Source of the DNA: a virus
DNA length: 53,224 nt
Virus record (IMG/VR): IMGVR_UViG_3300044533_001533
Location: 1-53,224 of that record
Reading direction: 5' to 3' (one strand)
Part shown: positions 8,401-18,074 of the stretch, piece after piece
How positions within the stretch are numbered: position 1 is the first letter of the stretch
Layout: each line of letters begins with the position of its first letter
The notes under the pieces: model-generated
What the model was told of the DNA's origin: nothing
Seen by the model: only the letters and a program-made list of their open reading frames with translations
Databases searched by the model: none
Translations under genes and position numbers: made by a program

Positions 8401-9739
8401 CATCAAAAATAGAAATAGATCCAGTAGATGCTAAAAGTTGTCCAACTGGCAAAGCGGTGTTTCCAAGATCTGAAAGAGATTTTTTTATGTTGTAACTTAT
8501 AACTTCATCAGAAATATCAACAACTAGTCTTGGAGACATTTCAATTAAATCAAAGGTTGAATCTTTTTTATTCATTATTTCTGCAACAATTCTAATACCA
8601 CGAATGTATGCAAACTCCCTGTATCTAGACTCTCCACTTGTTGGATCTACAAAAAATCCTGGCGATACAAGATCTTTTACAAAATTAGTTTTTGGATTTA
8701 TGGACTCAGATCCAATTGTCCATCCGTAGGTAGGAGTAAATGTTTCATAGGCCTGACTTGTACTATTCCAGACATGATATGTTCCTATACTGTTGCTTGT
8801 TTCTAAAACAAGATAAGCGTAGCCGTTTATTGAAGATTCAGGAAGCAAGGTAGTTGAAGAATACGTCTCTGCAAAAACAAAAGTATCGGCATACTCACTT
8901 GGAATTATTAACCCATACTCTAGTTCTACATATCCGTCTGATCCAATTATAGGGCTACCGTCTGACCTTGTAGAGTTTTCATTAAATGAATATGCATCTA
9001 CCCAATTATTATTTTTTAAATATTGAACTTTCCATCTTTTAGGAGTAGTCTTGTTTAATTCTCCAAAAAAAGGATCTGCATTTACTGAAGAAAAATTAAT
9101 AAAATCTTGTAAGTCTACATTGCCAATGTTTGTTTGCATTTTAATTACAATTCTATTTGTTGGTACTTGCTCTTTATAGACCACAAACGGCACAGCATCA
9201 TCAATGTAATAAGAACCATTTAAAATATTTTTTGCAATACCACGTTCTACATTGTTTTCTTTTCTGTAAGAGTTCCAATATTTAAATTCATCATACCTAG
9301 AGGACATGTAGTATCTGGGTCTTTGTGCCATAAACACTCCAGAGTTTGAAAGATATTGATTGCTTCTATCAAAAAACAAAGGCTTGTTAATTCCAGACCT
9401 TGGTCTAAATGGTTTTAAACAATCTTCTAATGAGTACAATAGTTTTCTTTTTTGCTCTATTGATGTAAATAGTTGTGGAAGGTTTTGATCATCTACCCCA
9501 CCATTTATAGATATTTCAGAATCTGTAGCATCTGTGTAGTAATCTCCAGCATCTAGTGAGTCAAAAGATGACGGTAGTGTTTGAAATTTAATCTCATCCC
9601 CAGTAGGTCTATATCTATAGTTTCCAACATGAAAAATATTATCTGGCATGTTCATGTTCCATTCAGCAAGAACTAAAGATCTTGTTTGAATTGTTGGAGA
9701 TGTTTCAAAATGAGTTTTTAATTCTTGACTTACAAACAA
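5423..9739 (-). CDS. Large tail-tip (Tal-like) minor tail protein
   Basis: The frame is open to 9805, but the supported start is TTG at 9737-9739, six nt after GAGG within GGAAGAGG. It begins just past the stop of the upstream gene and gives 1,438 residues instead of an overlap of 65 bp. The middle region (residues about 540-640: SYAICLLLDYIGFANYSF, NVAEVLNQLAVATQTSMFF, then EYNNFIVMSKDYLMP) matches the pattern of tail-tip hub or Tal proteins in actinophages, where a gp27-like ring caps the tube. The C-terminal part includes a LamG-like strand pattern (FFLYINNQLIQVVDD) and ends with a conserved hub segment (QLGDIVTINYKDSNDL). It probably closes the tail tube and carries receptor-binding additions. 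No peptidase motif is seen. Confidence 0.8.
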   Translation of the reverse strand: MFVSQELKTHFETSPTIQTRSLVLAEWNMNMPDNIFHVGNYRYRPTGDEIKFQTLPSSFDSLDAGDYYTDATDSEISINGGVDDQNLPQLFTSIEQKRKLLYSLEDCLKPFRPRSGINKPLFFDRSNQYLSNSGVFMAQRPRYYMSSRYDEFKYWNSYRKENNVERGIAKNILNGSYYIDDAVPFVVYKEQVPTNRIVIKMQTNIGNVDLQDFINFSSVNADPFFGELNKTTPKRWKVQYLKNNNWVDAYSFNENSTRSDGSPIIGSDGYVELEYGLIIPSEYADTFVFAETYSSTTLLPESSINGYAYLVLETSNSIGTYHVWNSTSQAYETFTPTYGWTIGSESINPKTNFVKDLVSPGFFVDPTSGESRYREFAYIRGIRIVAEIMNKKDSTFDLIEMSPRLVVDISDEVISYNIKKSLSDLGNTALPVGQLLASTGSISIFDAEQAFNPINTNSIISNYLRKNIKFTFYEKILNVENYDYCVPIKTLYSEGMPQSDVTGGILSLELRDFYFFLESMPAPRMLVTNVSLSYAICLLLDYIGFANYSFKRVDNEQDPIIPYLFIAPDQNVAEVLNQLAVATQTSMFFDEYNNFIVMSKDYLMPTELQRSADIQLLGNNNQSVSGIIENQTTSNIPNIIAITAEDKTIFNDGKINYTTRYIQRSYGSVNQANVLEEEKTWIYKPTLLWEVANVEPLKTINEKISENGNYILAAMPLNSDLSNELPTVFGNSIINNTIDIGENVYYLSRNQGYFYSNGEIIRYDAVQYSITGVGNVYISNNQEYQKYFAALPFNGKIYRTGLIRIFSTPYYESIGSITRLQAGEVYEHGRGQFGTQVTSHFAGINPYWSDKNNVRGIEMQSQYLFTTEINPTIPATSIGAAGISNDLAKQASRNGIIKNSNVTNFLTETEVNQLSSTRAGVVQASALIINGPSFKPTENPINFVSYVYKKLDSAFKTFGTRIRVVGKIENNEIRGQTPFGTMTYYQTGSTVPTQDPNIGGGSGGIGILVNPETNNGYYFEIIALTANNVESYLNLNQSGQSNISINNVVFYKIKKETASDKAIPIKLYGGLTQINVDSGTFAGYQRVSAEEDTTVYDLTVEYQDIGNTRRFFLYINNQLIQVVDDTDPLPIYNNMALFSRGSSRCMFEHVYALSGNYAEGFDSSVTETLSSAFKNKEVGTNESFRKYAMSGVVQSTHLSGISAQQPPKYNIYFEEFGSIMRECAYFNIRYDKAYPALYSKLAPPINKNLAYTVSGFYSDSYGAEFLIFNSTDNFLVLDETAGNWLRIQGIAFTQNTTHELTVDEYFKKKGNLSDPPFKGNTLTYSPLVQKNKYDEIKLSRLIYGKNEFSISTDYIQTEDDAEALMGWIINKIMTPKKSIGVKIFATPTIQLGDIVTINYKDSNDLDLVATENDRFVVYNIEYSRNIDGPDMTIYLSEV

Positions 9740-9740
9740 T

Positions 9741-10382
9741 TTAAACCTCTTCCAGAGATACCGAAATATTCCAAAGGTCGTGATTTGTTCCGCCACGTTT
9801 GACAACGCTGTAGTTAAAATCAGAAAAATAAACTTCTACAATTTGATTGTATTTACCTAGGTGTCCAAAAGATGCATCTGTGGTTTCTCCATCAACTGGA
9901 AAATTAGTATATTTATCATATGCTAAATACATCCAAAAAGGACCTTGATGATTTTCATACCAATCTAAAACCTCAACCCCTCCTGCACCACCATCTGCAG
10001 TAAACTCTGAACTTGTTCCTTTATTAGGAGATAGTCCAGTTGAAGCAAAATCTGCTTTGTCAGAATATGCACGGGATGGCAAATTATTCCAAGATACACT
10101 CATAGTAAGTTTATCTGCAATATGATAAGACCTCATCCTACCATTGATAGTTCTTTCTCGTTTTTCAATTCTTTCTGAGTTAAAGGACATGTCTTCTCTG
10201 TTGTGATCTGATAATATTAAAAATTGATTAATACCGCCTGTGGTAAGGCTTGAATTAGCCCCTATTTCTTGTCCAGTTGGCACGTAAAGGCCATTACTCA
10301 GGGTTCCCGCATTCTCTGACCATAGAATTGATTGTGGTCTTTGATACCTCTTTCTACCCGAAATATACGCTGAGGTTGCCAT
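9741..10382 (-). CDS. Distal tail-like (Dit-type) protein
   Basis: This 213-residue protein lies between the tape measure and the large tail-tip gene, the place of the distal tail protein in siphoviruses. It is beta-rich and includes DMSFNSERIEKRERTINGRM, where an N-terminal beta domain would be, plus an insertion of Gly/Thr-rich loops. A similar unnamed protein is common in actinophages at this locus. The start overlaps the tape-measure stop as TAATG, and its last codons form the ribosome-binding site for the next gene's TTG start. Function by synteny: ring joining tube and tip. Confidence 0.7.
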   Translation of the reverse strand: MATSAYISGRKRYQRPQSILWSENAGTLSNGLYVPTGQEIGANSSLTTGGINQFLILSDHNREDMSFNSERIEKRERTINGRMRSYHIADKLTMSVSWNNLPSRAYSDKADFASTGLSPNKGTSSEFTADGGAGGVEVLDWYENHQGPFWMYLAYDKYTNFPVDGETTDASFGHLGKYNQIVEVYFSDFNYSVVKRGGTNHDLWNISVSLEEV

Positions 10383-13300
10383 TATTTTTGCCCCTTAATT
10401 CTTTGATTGTCTATTCGTCTAATTTGTGTCATAACGGTCTTTGCAATATCGTCGGGACTTGAATCAGATTTAACATTAACATTTAGACTATAATTATACA
10501 CTGAAGACCCTCCGTATGAGCCATCATTTATTTTATTAAGATTATTTACTCCAAATGAATCAACGGCATTTCTACGAACAACAAACTCTCCAGGAGTAAG
10601 CATTGCTGGAATTGTATCAGTACCCCTTGAGTATCCTCCAGAAACATAGTATTTAGGAATTATACCGCCCATTGCTCTTGCACGATAAGAAACCGTTGGT
10701 GTTGCTGCAGCAGAAAATGACGACAAAGGATTGTAAGAAGTTTTTGTAGGTGGGATTATTGTATATCCACCACCTCTTGGACCAGATGCGCTTGCTGTTG
10801 ATGCTGGCTTTGGCACTATTGTTGGCATAACTGGTGTTGGTCCATAAAGACCACCAGACAACCCCTGATTGTATGCAGTGTTTGTGTTGGTAGGAGGTTT
10901 TGATATAGGAGTTTTTTGCAAATCTTTCATAATGTTTGTTAAGTCTGCAAGTTGTGCTCTGCTTTCTGCAAGAGAGTCGTTATTTTCTTTTGTTATTCTT
11001 GCTACTTTTTCTGCATCTGTTTCTGCTGCTGGATTAGCAAATGTTAAAAGTGATGCAGCGCCTAACTCTTTGCTTGTAATTCCATCCCACAACGCTTTCA
11101 TTCTTTTAAGCGTGTCTTCGTGACCACGTAAAACTGCTTGATACTCTACACCCCGAACTCTTGCACCGTCTACCCCTAAAGCCACAGCCTCCCACTTTGC
11201 TCGTTGTGCCTCAATTGCATCAAGTTCTGCTTGAAGTTTAGCCTGTAATGGTAATATTGATAATTTGTTTATATTATAATTTGCATCTTGTAATCTTAAA
11301 ATTTCAGCAGAAACTTTAAGTGAGTCTTGATCAAGTGCATAAACTTTTTCAGAAATTGTATAAAGTTTTTCTTCAATTTGTACTCTTGTTAACCCGTTAG
11401 TGTTTGTTAGTTTGCCAATTTCTTTTTCTCTTGCAACTTGTAATAAGTTTGAATTTCTTTCTTTTGCTTTTCTTGCTTCTTCTGCTCTTTGTTGTTGTAT
11501 TGCCTTTGCTGCAGCAGAAAGGTCTCCTCTTGTTAATGCATCGGCAATTGTAATTCTTGATGACTCCTTAGCAGCAATATCATCAGTAATATCTGATATT
11601 TGTTGAAGGGCCTTTTCTTGTGCATCATATTTTTTATTGATTGACTCTGCAGCCTTATCAATTAATGACAGGTCATGATTTAAGATTGTTGACTGTGCAT
11701 TAAGCAGTGCTATTGGTCTATCGTAATTTTCTTCCATTAGTCGTTGTTGTATATCAATTAATTTTTCATTAGCATCAATTAATTTATTTGCAGCATCAAT
11801 TTGTGGCTGATAAATATTTCTTGCTTCTCTTTCAATAACATCAAAATATTCCATTGCCATGCTTACTTCTTTTTTTATCCGTTCTGCAGGATTTATTATA
11901 TCTTGTGTTCTTGTTTGATTTCTTTTAAGTTCTCTTAGTGTAGCAATCATTCTATCAATTTCTTCTTTTGTTTTACCACTTGCAAAAGCAAGGGCAATTT
12001 GCTCATTTGTAACAATTTCTAATGCCTCTGCAGCAGACAGTCCAGCAGCCTTTAAATTTGTGAATGTTGCACTCTGTGCTCTTAGTACTTGAGTCTGACT
12101 TCTAGCATTGTCTTCAAACTCTCCAAGAGTTGCCTCATTTAGTGCCTTTGCTAATTTTTTTCCATCTGCAGTTATTTTAACAATACCGTTTTTAATTGTT
12201 ATAAATTTCTTTTGAATTGCTGGATCTAAATCAGATATAAAATCAATAAGTTCTTGGTTTATCCCTTGCGCTCTAAGTTGTTGATTAATTCCTTTAAATA
12301 TTTTAATGTCTCCGCCTGAAGAATTCATTACTCTTCTTAGTTCGTCAATTCCGCCACGGGCATTGACTGATGCATCCCTTACTAACTTTAATCTTTTAAG
12401 TAGTTCATCTAAAGTTGTATCTCTTTCTCCTGAGCCAGGAGTTGCCCCCTTATTTGTTCCTTTTTCTATTGCTGCGTTAAAACCTTTTGCTAAGTATGCT
12501 GCTATAGCATCTTGTTCTGACATACCTTTAAATTCAGCAAGTGCTGCTGCTCTAATTTGTGGATCTACTTTTCCAACTAAATAATTAACAAGCAATGTTT
12601 TATTTATAAGTGGTTTACCTTCAGATAATTTATCAAAATTAGTTAAGGCATCTGCAAATAATGTTGGATTTTCACCAGCAAGTTTTTGAACAACTGTTTT
12701 ATCTATTTTATCTGGCAGTATTGAAATTTTTGATAATGCATCATTTGCAACTGTTAATTGTTTTACTCCATTAGTAGTAAGGTCTAGTTGAACTCCATAC
12801 TTTTGTTGAAATTTTGCAAGAATATCTAATGCGGTCATGTCTTTATCAAAGGCAACTTCGTTAGTGTTTATATAATTAAGCATTAAGTCAATTGTTTTTG
12901 CATTTGTACCAGTCTGCGTTATTAACTCAAGAAGTGTGCTTGCCCCTGCAAAACCTTCTTTTCCTACAACCGTATTTATTTTTGCTTGAATTTCTGGAAC
13001 TTGTTTGGATGCATCTAAAAGAGCAATTACCGCATTTGGACTTAACTCTCCAGAAGCAAAACCAATCTGTATGACCTTTTTAAAATCTGTATTTGCAAGA
13101 TCATTTAATTCATCTTTAGCAATATCTTTAAACACTTTAATGGCATCTGAAGCATTTTTGTATAAATTATCGATAGATGTTCCAATTGCTTTGTCAAAAT
13201 TTTCTGTAGATATTTGACCTGATAATTTAATAACATCGTTTATCGTTTGTTGATTTGCATTATTTAAACTATCTAAACCAATTTTTCTTTGATCTTCAAT

Positions 13301-16300
13301 ATCTTTAATTTCTTTTTCAGTTTTTGCATTTTTAAGTTTTAAATCATATTGTTGATTTAATGCATCTACAAGTTGTTGATTTTGAACAATTGCTTCAAGT
13401 CCTAGTTGAATGCTTGCAGCATCAAGTTTTGCATTTGCTTGCTGAACTTTATTTAAATCAAATGCTGATTTAGTTAATAATGCAATTGATGCGGCTAAAG
13501 CAATTGGGGCGCCAAGACCTCCAGTTCCAGCCGTAACTGCGCCTGCTCCTAAAAGAATACCAGCAATTCCCTGTGCAGCGGTTCCAGCACTTACTTGTTT
13601 TCTATTGTTTTGTGCCTGATCAAATGCTGTTTGTAAGTTTGTTGCAGAATCTTTTTTAATTGCTAATGCAATTTGAAGTGGATCTTTAGTTAAATTTTCG
13701 CCATTTATACCAAATAAAGATACAAGTTCTCCACTAATCATTAATGGTATTTCATAACTGCCTAGTTTTTCTCCTAATGCTGAAGCAATACTCTTTGCTT
13801 GTTCTGTTGTAACTACTCCCTGCAATATTGCAGTTGATAATTGATTTGCCATATTTGTTGCAATTTCTTTATCTGTTTTTCCTGCTTTTCCTTGAGTAGC
13901 AATATCTGCAATTAAACTTTTTCCAAATTCACTTTCTAAAACATTTTGTCCAAATTTTCTTTGTTGGTCAACAGTTCCAGAAATAAGGTTTTGTCTTTTT
14001 CGATCTGCAGACTCTTTTGATGAAACTGTTCCAGTAATTTTTGATAACTCAATTAATTTAGTGTTGGTCATTGACATAGCCTTAGCAAGATTTATGCCTT
14101 CTTGTCTAGCCTTTTCCATATCTTTATTAAACTTATAAATTACTGCGGTAATAGAAACTAGCCCTGCAACAAATAATCCAAGTGGATTAGTAAGCATAGG
14201 GGCAATACTTGCAAGAGCAGAGACACCCATCATCGCCATACCCACGCTATTGTTACCAGTCATGAATCCTGCCATTGCTCCAATACCCGCAATTCCAGCA
14301 ACAGGGCCAGCAACCGATCCAACTCTTTGTGCTCTTTGTGCTCTTACTTCACGTTTTTGTTCTTTTAATTGTTGTTTGGTTAATGGGGCTGCCTGTGTAG
14401 CAAGTTTGTTTTTGTCTTCAATTGTTTTTAATTCTTGTTTTAATGCAACAAGTCTTCTTTGCTCTACCTTTTCAATTTGACGCCTTAATGATTTTTGTTC
14501 AGAACGGAATTGTTTCTCTATTGCTGAAATAGCCATTCCTGGTGATGTTCTAGCATCAATTTTTGGAGCATCTGATAGCCCTGCAACTTTTGGTGTTGGT
14601 CCAAATTTTCCAAATTTACGAACACTTGCTACTTGTGCTGGATTAAGATTTGTAACTCTGTTGTCAAGAGATGGATTTTTAGTTGGCGTTCTGCTACTTC
14701 TTGGTTCTGTGTTTTGAGAACTAAATTGAGTAAAGCCTTTATTATTAAGAATTCCTTCTTTGTTTTGCATAACGGCATATGTTTTTTTATTTACAAAACT
14801 TGGCTTGTCTCCAAGTTTAATAATTGATCGTGAAATTTCTTTCCAAATTTGTGGAGTTCTTACTGCCGATACACCAAGAATACCTTTTGCTTGATAAATC
14901 TTTGAAATATTTACTTTGCCTGAATTGTGTGCTTTAACTTCAAGATCTGCTATTCTTGCAAGGTGTCCTAATTGTTTTGCATTTGTTGGTTGTTTTTCTT
15001 GTTGTGCAAAAGCATAACTTTGTTTTAATTTTGAAATATCTCTATCTGTATATCCTAGTTCTTTTAATATTCTAGGATCATTAATAAGTTTTCCAACAGA
15101 TTTTTTACCAGCACGGTTTAAATATTGACCAATGCCTTCATGATCAGAAATTGTAAGCCCACTTTGCCATTTAGTTTTTGGATCTAATGGTTTAAATATA
15201 TGGGATTCTGATTTCTTTCCCATAAATTTGTTAATTTCATTTGTTGTCAAACCCTGTTTTCTTAGTTCTTTAGTAAGAGCAAGGTTTTCTCTATCTAAAC
15301 CAAGTCCAGCAGTTTTTTGATTGTATTTTTGTCTTAATTCTCTTACTTCTCGTGGAGCACCACTTCCTGCTTTTCCAAGTCTACCAATATATCTATTAAG
15401 TGTTTCTGGAATAGTTTTTCTCGTAGACATCGTTCCATATTGGCTAGGTGCTTCTTTAAAGGCATATTTTATTTGACGGTCAAGTTGTTCTTTAGTAAAA
15501 GTAGATTGTATAATACCTTTTTTATCACTGTAAATATATTTTCCAGATTTTTCATCATAGGTAATTCTTGAAAGAAGTTCTTGGAATCCTTCTCTGTTCT
15601 TTTTGTATGCTTGTTGTGCTTCAGTATCTACTCCTAAGTTGCGGCCATACTTTAACTCTATTTCTTTTTGCAATGTTTGATTTGGTGTTCCTGAAGTTTT
15701 TCCACTTAGTGCTTGTAAAACAGAAGAGTCTTCTCTATTATATTGTGCTTGTTGTCCTGCTCTTACTCCAGCAACCATGTTTGCACCGCCACCAGTACCT
15801 GCTGTTTTTTCTCTTATTCTGTTGATTGCTTCATCTAGGTTGGTGCCTGCGGGTAAGGATCTAAACCTTCCAGCCCCAGTAGTTCCATCATCAAATGCTT
15901 GTAGTTTTCCATTGACCATTGCATCAATGATTGGCTGGAATCTTGGATCTTGTGCTACGTCAGTTGGGATTACCGCTTCTCCAGGCATTAATACTGCTGG
16001 TACGTTATCCTTATTTCCTGTTCCTGGAACATAGGTTGACCCCCTTGCAAACTTTTTAGGAGTAAACCTTCCACCTGGCATCATCATACCTGGATTTGCC
16101 ATAGCAAATCTTGTTGCTGCTACGGTTGCATCAATATAGGCTTGACGTAATAATCTAACTGCCGTTGTTTCTACTGCAAATGATTGCGTTAGGCGTGTAT
16201 GAGCCTGATTTAAAGATGCCGCTACTGTGGCTGCTTCTAGTTGTTCGCTATTTAAATAACTTGTTTGTTGGGCAAGAAGGTTTGTATTTGTCCCAGCCCT

Positions 16301-18052
16301 TAAAAATCCAGAACGCATTGTTATAAATAGTTTTATTATGTTTGCAACACCGTTGGCAAGTAAGCCAAAAGTCATTAATAGCACTGGTCCAATAACTCCA
16401 ACAAGGGTTGATGCTACAACAATAAACTTCTTAGTGCCCTCACCAAGATTATCAAACTTGTCTAATAGCCTACCAACTACTTGAACAATTGGTGTAACTG
16501 CTTCTAAAAATGTTTTTCCTATCGGCGCTATAGCAACCTTAAGTTTTTCTATTGACTCTTTAAAATTAGTTCCAACAGCATCTTCTAAAACACCTAATTC
16601 TCGTTCAGATAATATTGCAAGTTCTTCAATTGAAGCCCCCGCAAGATTTAAAACCCTAGCAGCCTGAGTTCCTTCTTTTGTTACGTTTTGAAATAAAGTT
16701 GATAGTCTTGAAAATTGAAACTTACCAAATAGTTGTTCAATAGCACGAGCACGGTTTAGAGGATCAAGAGTATCTAATGCCTTAGAAAAATCAATTACTG
16801 TGTTTCTTATGTTTCCTTTATTAGTTTCAACAATTGCATTAATGTTTACCCCAAGTTTTCCAAGAAATGCTGCTGCCTTGTCTGATGGATTAATTAAAGA
16901 GGCAAGACCTGATTTAAGGGCGTTAGCACCTTCTGATGCATTAATACCACCTTCTTTCATTGCTGTTAAGAAAAATGCTAGATCTTCAACAGATCCACCA
17001 AGTTGTTTTACTACTGGTCCTGCTTTAGGAATTGCTTCTGTTAAATCTTCAATAGATACTACAGTTTGGTTTTCAACTGCGTTAAGAAAATTAATTTTAC
17101 TTGCTAAATCTTCTGCTGCTACACCAAAAGCATTTGTTACTGATATTGTTGTTTCTAATGCTTGTGCTTGCTCTACTCCGCCAAGAACTGCAAGGCGAGT
17201 TGCTTGTGCTACTTGGGCTGTAAGTTCTGCCCCTGTTTTACCCATTGCTGCGGCATTAGCAGCCATTTCCATAGTTTCTGTAACTGCAACACCATATTTT
17301 GTAAATTCTTTGGCAAGTTGTTCTACATCAGCCAAAGCCTTATTGGTCTGGTCAGTTGTTGTAAACATATCTCCATAAACACGTTTAAACCTAATGGCTT
17401 GTTTTTCAAGATCCATAAATGTTTTAGCAGCGGCGGTACCAAAATAAGCAAGGGGAATTGTAAAGCCAACCATAAGTTGACGTCCTGCCCACTGTGTATT
17501 CTTACCAAAATTTAAAAGGTTAGTAGATCCCTGTTTTAATAGTTGATTTAACAATGCTTGTTTTTGTGCTGCTACTGCTAATTTTGTAGAGTAGTCTTTC
17601 ATGTTTAAAGTGTTTGGAGTTATTGAAATTGCTTTCATTGCTCCAGAAGCATCACGACCCATCTTGATATACTGGGTCTGCATCTTCTTAACACGCTCTT
17701 CGGCCACCTTGCCAATTGTGTTAAATTCTTGTTTAAATAATCTGCCAAATGTTTTTGTAGATCCGCCTGCATAACGGAAATACTCACGCATAGAGAGTTT
17801 ATTTGTCTCCAGTGCGTGAGTAAATGATTCTGTTGAGGTTCTTACTAACCCCATTTGTGCACGGAATTTACCCGTTGCATTTATTGAATTTAAAAGATTG
17901 GTCTGCAAGCCTTTTTGAGCGGCTGCTGCGGCAGCGCTACTTTTTGCTACAGATGAATGGAAGGTTGCTAATTGACGTTGGAGATTTTTAAGTTCTGCCA
18001 GTGCCGCCGACGTATCAATATGTACGCCAATATTAGCATTTACATCAGCCAT
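10382..18052 (-). CDS. Tape measure protein
   Basis: At 2,556 residues this is the largest gene. The N-terminus is coiled coil. A TP901-like tape-measure core spans about 240-400 (AVTETMEMAANAAAMGK, AFFLTAMKEGGINASEGANA). Hydrophobic helices follow near 535-570, 1245-1307 and 1490-1530, able to enter the host membrane at ejection. Two Gly-rich loop motifs, VPAVLMPGEAVIP (about 685) and TIPAMLTPGEFVV (about 2480), are typical of actinophage tape measures. Residues about 760-1140 form a polar, Lys/Gln-rich insertion without the usual heptads. At about 1.5 A per residue the tail could be up to 380 nm if all residues are extended; the insertion probably lowers this. SD GAGGTG precedes ATG 18052. 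Confidence 0.95.
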   Translation of the reverse strand: MADVNANIGVHIDTSAALAELKNLQRQLATFHSSVAKSSAAAAAAQKGLQTNLLNSINATGKFRAQMGLVRTSTESFTHALETNKLSMREYFRYAGGSTKTFGRLFKQEFNTIGKVAEERVKKMQTQYIKMGRDASGAMKAISITPNTLNMKDYSTKLAVAAQKQALLNQLLKQGSTNLLNFGKNTQWAGRQLMVGFTIPLAYFGTAAAKTFMDLEKQAIRFKRVYGDMFTTTDQTNKALADVEQLAKEFTKYGVAVTETMEMAANAAAMGKTGAELTAQVAQATRLAVLGGVEQAQALETTISVTNAFGVAAEDLASKINFLNAVENQTVVSIEDLTEAIPKAGPVVKQLGGSVEDLAFFLTAMKEGGINASEGANALKSGLASLINPSDKAAAFLGKLGVNINAIVETNKGNIRNTVIDFSKALDTLDPLNRARAIEQLFGKFQFSRLSTLFQNVTKEGTQAARVLNLAGASIEELAILSERELGVLEDAVGTNFKESIEKLKVAIAPIGKTFLEAVTPIVQVVGRLLDKFDNLGEGTKKFIVVASTLVGVIGPVLLMTFGLLANGVANIIKLFITMRSGFLRAGTNTNLLAQQTSYLNSEQLEAATVAASLNQAHTRLTQSFAVETTAVRLLRQAYIDATVAATRFAMANPGMMMPGGRFTPKKFARGSTYVPGTGNKDNVPAVLMPGEAVIPTDVAQDPRFQPIIDAMVNGKLQAFDDGTTGAGRFRSLPAGTNLDEAINRIREKTAGTGGGANMVAGVRAGQQAQYNREDSSVLQALSGKTSGTPNQTLQKEIELKYGRNLGVDTEAQQAYKKNREGFQELLSRITYDEKSGKYIYSDKKGIIQSTFTKEQLDRQIKYAFKEAPSQYGTMSTRKTIPETLNRYIGRLGKAGSGAPREVRELRQKYNQKTAGLGLDRENLALTKELRKQGLTTNEINKFMGKKSESHIFKPLDPKTKWQSGLTISDHEGIGQYLNRAGKKSVGKLINDPRILKELGYTDRDISKLKQSYAFAQQEKQPTNAKQLGHLARIADLEVKAHNSGKVNISKIYQAKGILGVSAVRTPQIWKEISRSIIKLGDKPSFVNKKTYAVMQNKEGILNNKGFTQFSSQNTEPRSSRTPTKNPSLDNRVTNLNPAQVASVRKFGKFGPTPKVAGLSDAPKIDARTSPGMAISAIEKQFRSEQKSLRRQIEKVEQRRLVALKQELKTIEDKNKLATQAAPLTKQQLKEQKREVRAQRAQRVGSVAGPVAGIAGIGAMAGFMTGNNSVGMAMMGVSALASIAPMLTNPLGLFVAGLVSITAVIYKFNKDMEKARQEGINLAKAMSMTNTKLIELSKITGTVSSKESADRKRQNLISGTVDQQRKFGQNVLESEFGKSLIADIATQGKAGKTDKEIATNMANQLSTAILQGVVTTEQAKSIASALGEKLGSYEIPLMISGELVSLFGINGENLTKDPLQIALAIKKDSATNLQTAFDQAQNNRKQVSAGTAAQGIAGILLGAGAVTAGTGGLGAPIALAASIALLTKSAFDLNKVQQANAKLDAASIQLGLEAIVQNQQLVDALNQQYDLKLKNAKTEKEIKDIEDQRKIGLDSLNNANQQTINDVIKLSGQISTENFDKAIGTSIDNLYKNASDAIKVFKDIAKDELNDLANTDFKKVIQIGFASGELSPNAVIALLDASKQVPEIQAKINTVVGKEGFAGASTLLELITQTGTNAKTIDLMLNYINTNEVAFDKDMTALDILAKFQQKYGVQLDLTTNGVKQLTVANDALSKISILPDKIDKTVVQKLAGENPTLFADALTNFDKLSEGKPLINKTLLVNYLVGKVDPQIRAAALAEFKGMSEQDAIAAYLAKGFNAAIEKGTNKGATPGSGERDTTLDELLKRLKLVRDASVNARGGIDELRRVMNSSGGDIKIFKGINQQLRAQGINQELIDFISDLDPAIQKKFITIKNGIVKITADGKKLAKALNEATLGEFEDNARSQTQVLRAQSATFTNLKAAGLSAAEALEIVTNEQIALAFASGKTKEEIDRMIATLRELKRNQTRTQDIINPAERIKKEVSMAMEYFDVIEREARNIYQPQIDAANKLIDANEKLIDIQQRLMEENYDRPIALLNAQSTILNHDLSLIDKAAESINKKYDAQEKALQQISDITDDIAAKESSRITIADALTRGDLSAAAKAIQQQRAEEARKAKERNSNLLQVAREKEIGKLTNTNGLTRVQIEEKLYTISEKVYALDQDSLKVSAEILRLQDANYNINKLSILPLQAKLQAELDAIEAQRAKWEAVALGVDGARVRGVEYQAVLRGHEDTLKRMKALWDGITSKELGAASLLTFANPAAETDAEKVARITKENNDSLAESRAQLADLTNIMKDLQKTPISKPPTNTNTAYNQGLSGGLYGPTPVMPTIVPKPASTASASGPRGGGYTIIPPTKTSYNPLSSFSAAATPTVSYRARAMGGIIPKYYVSGGYSRGTDTIPAMLTPGEFVVRRNAVDSFGVNNLNKINDGSYGGSSVYNYSLNVNVKSDSSPDDIAKTVMTQIRRIDNQRIKGQK

Positions 18053-18074
18053 TCATTTACACCTCTTTTATTAT

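Noticed and set aside
16800-17378. 192-residue plus-strand frame inside the tape measure gene
   Set aside because: It is the complement of the conserved tape-measure core and is rich in Ala/Ser/Thr; it has no start signals.
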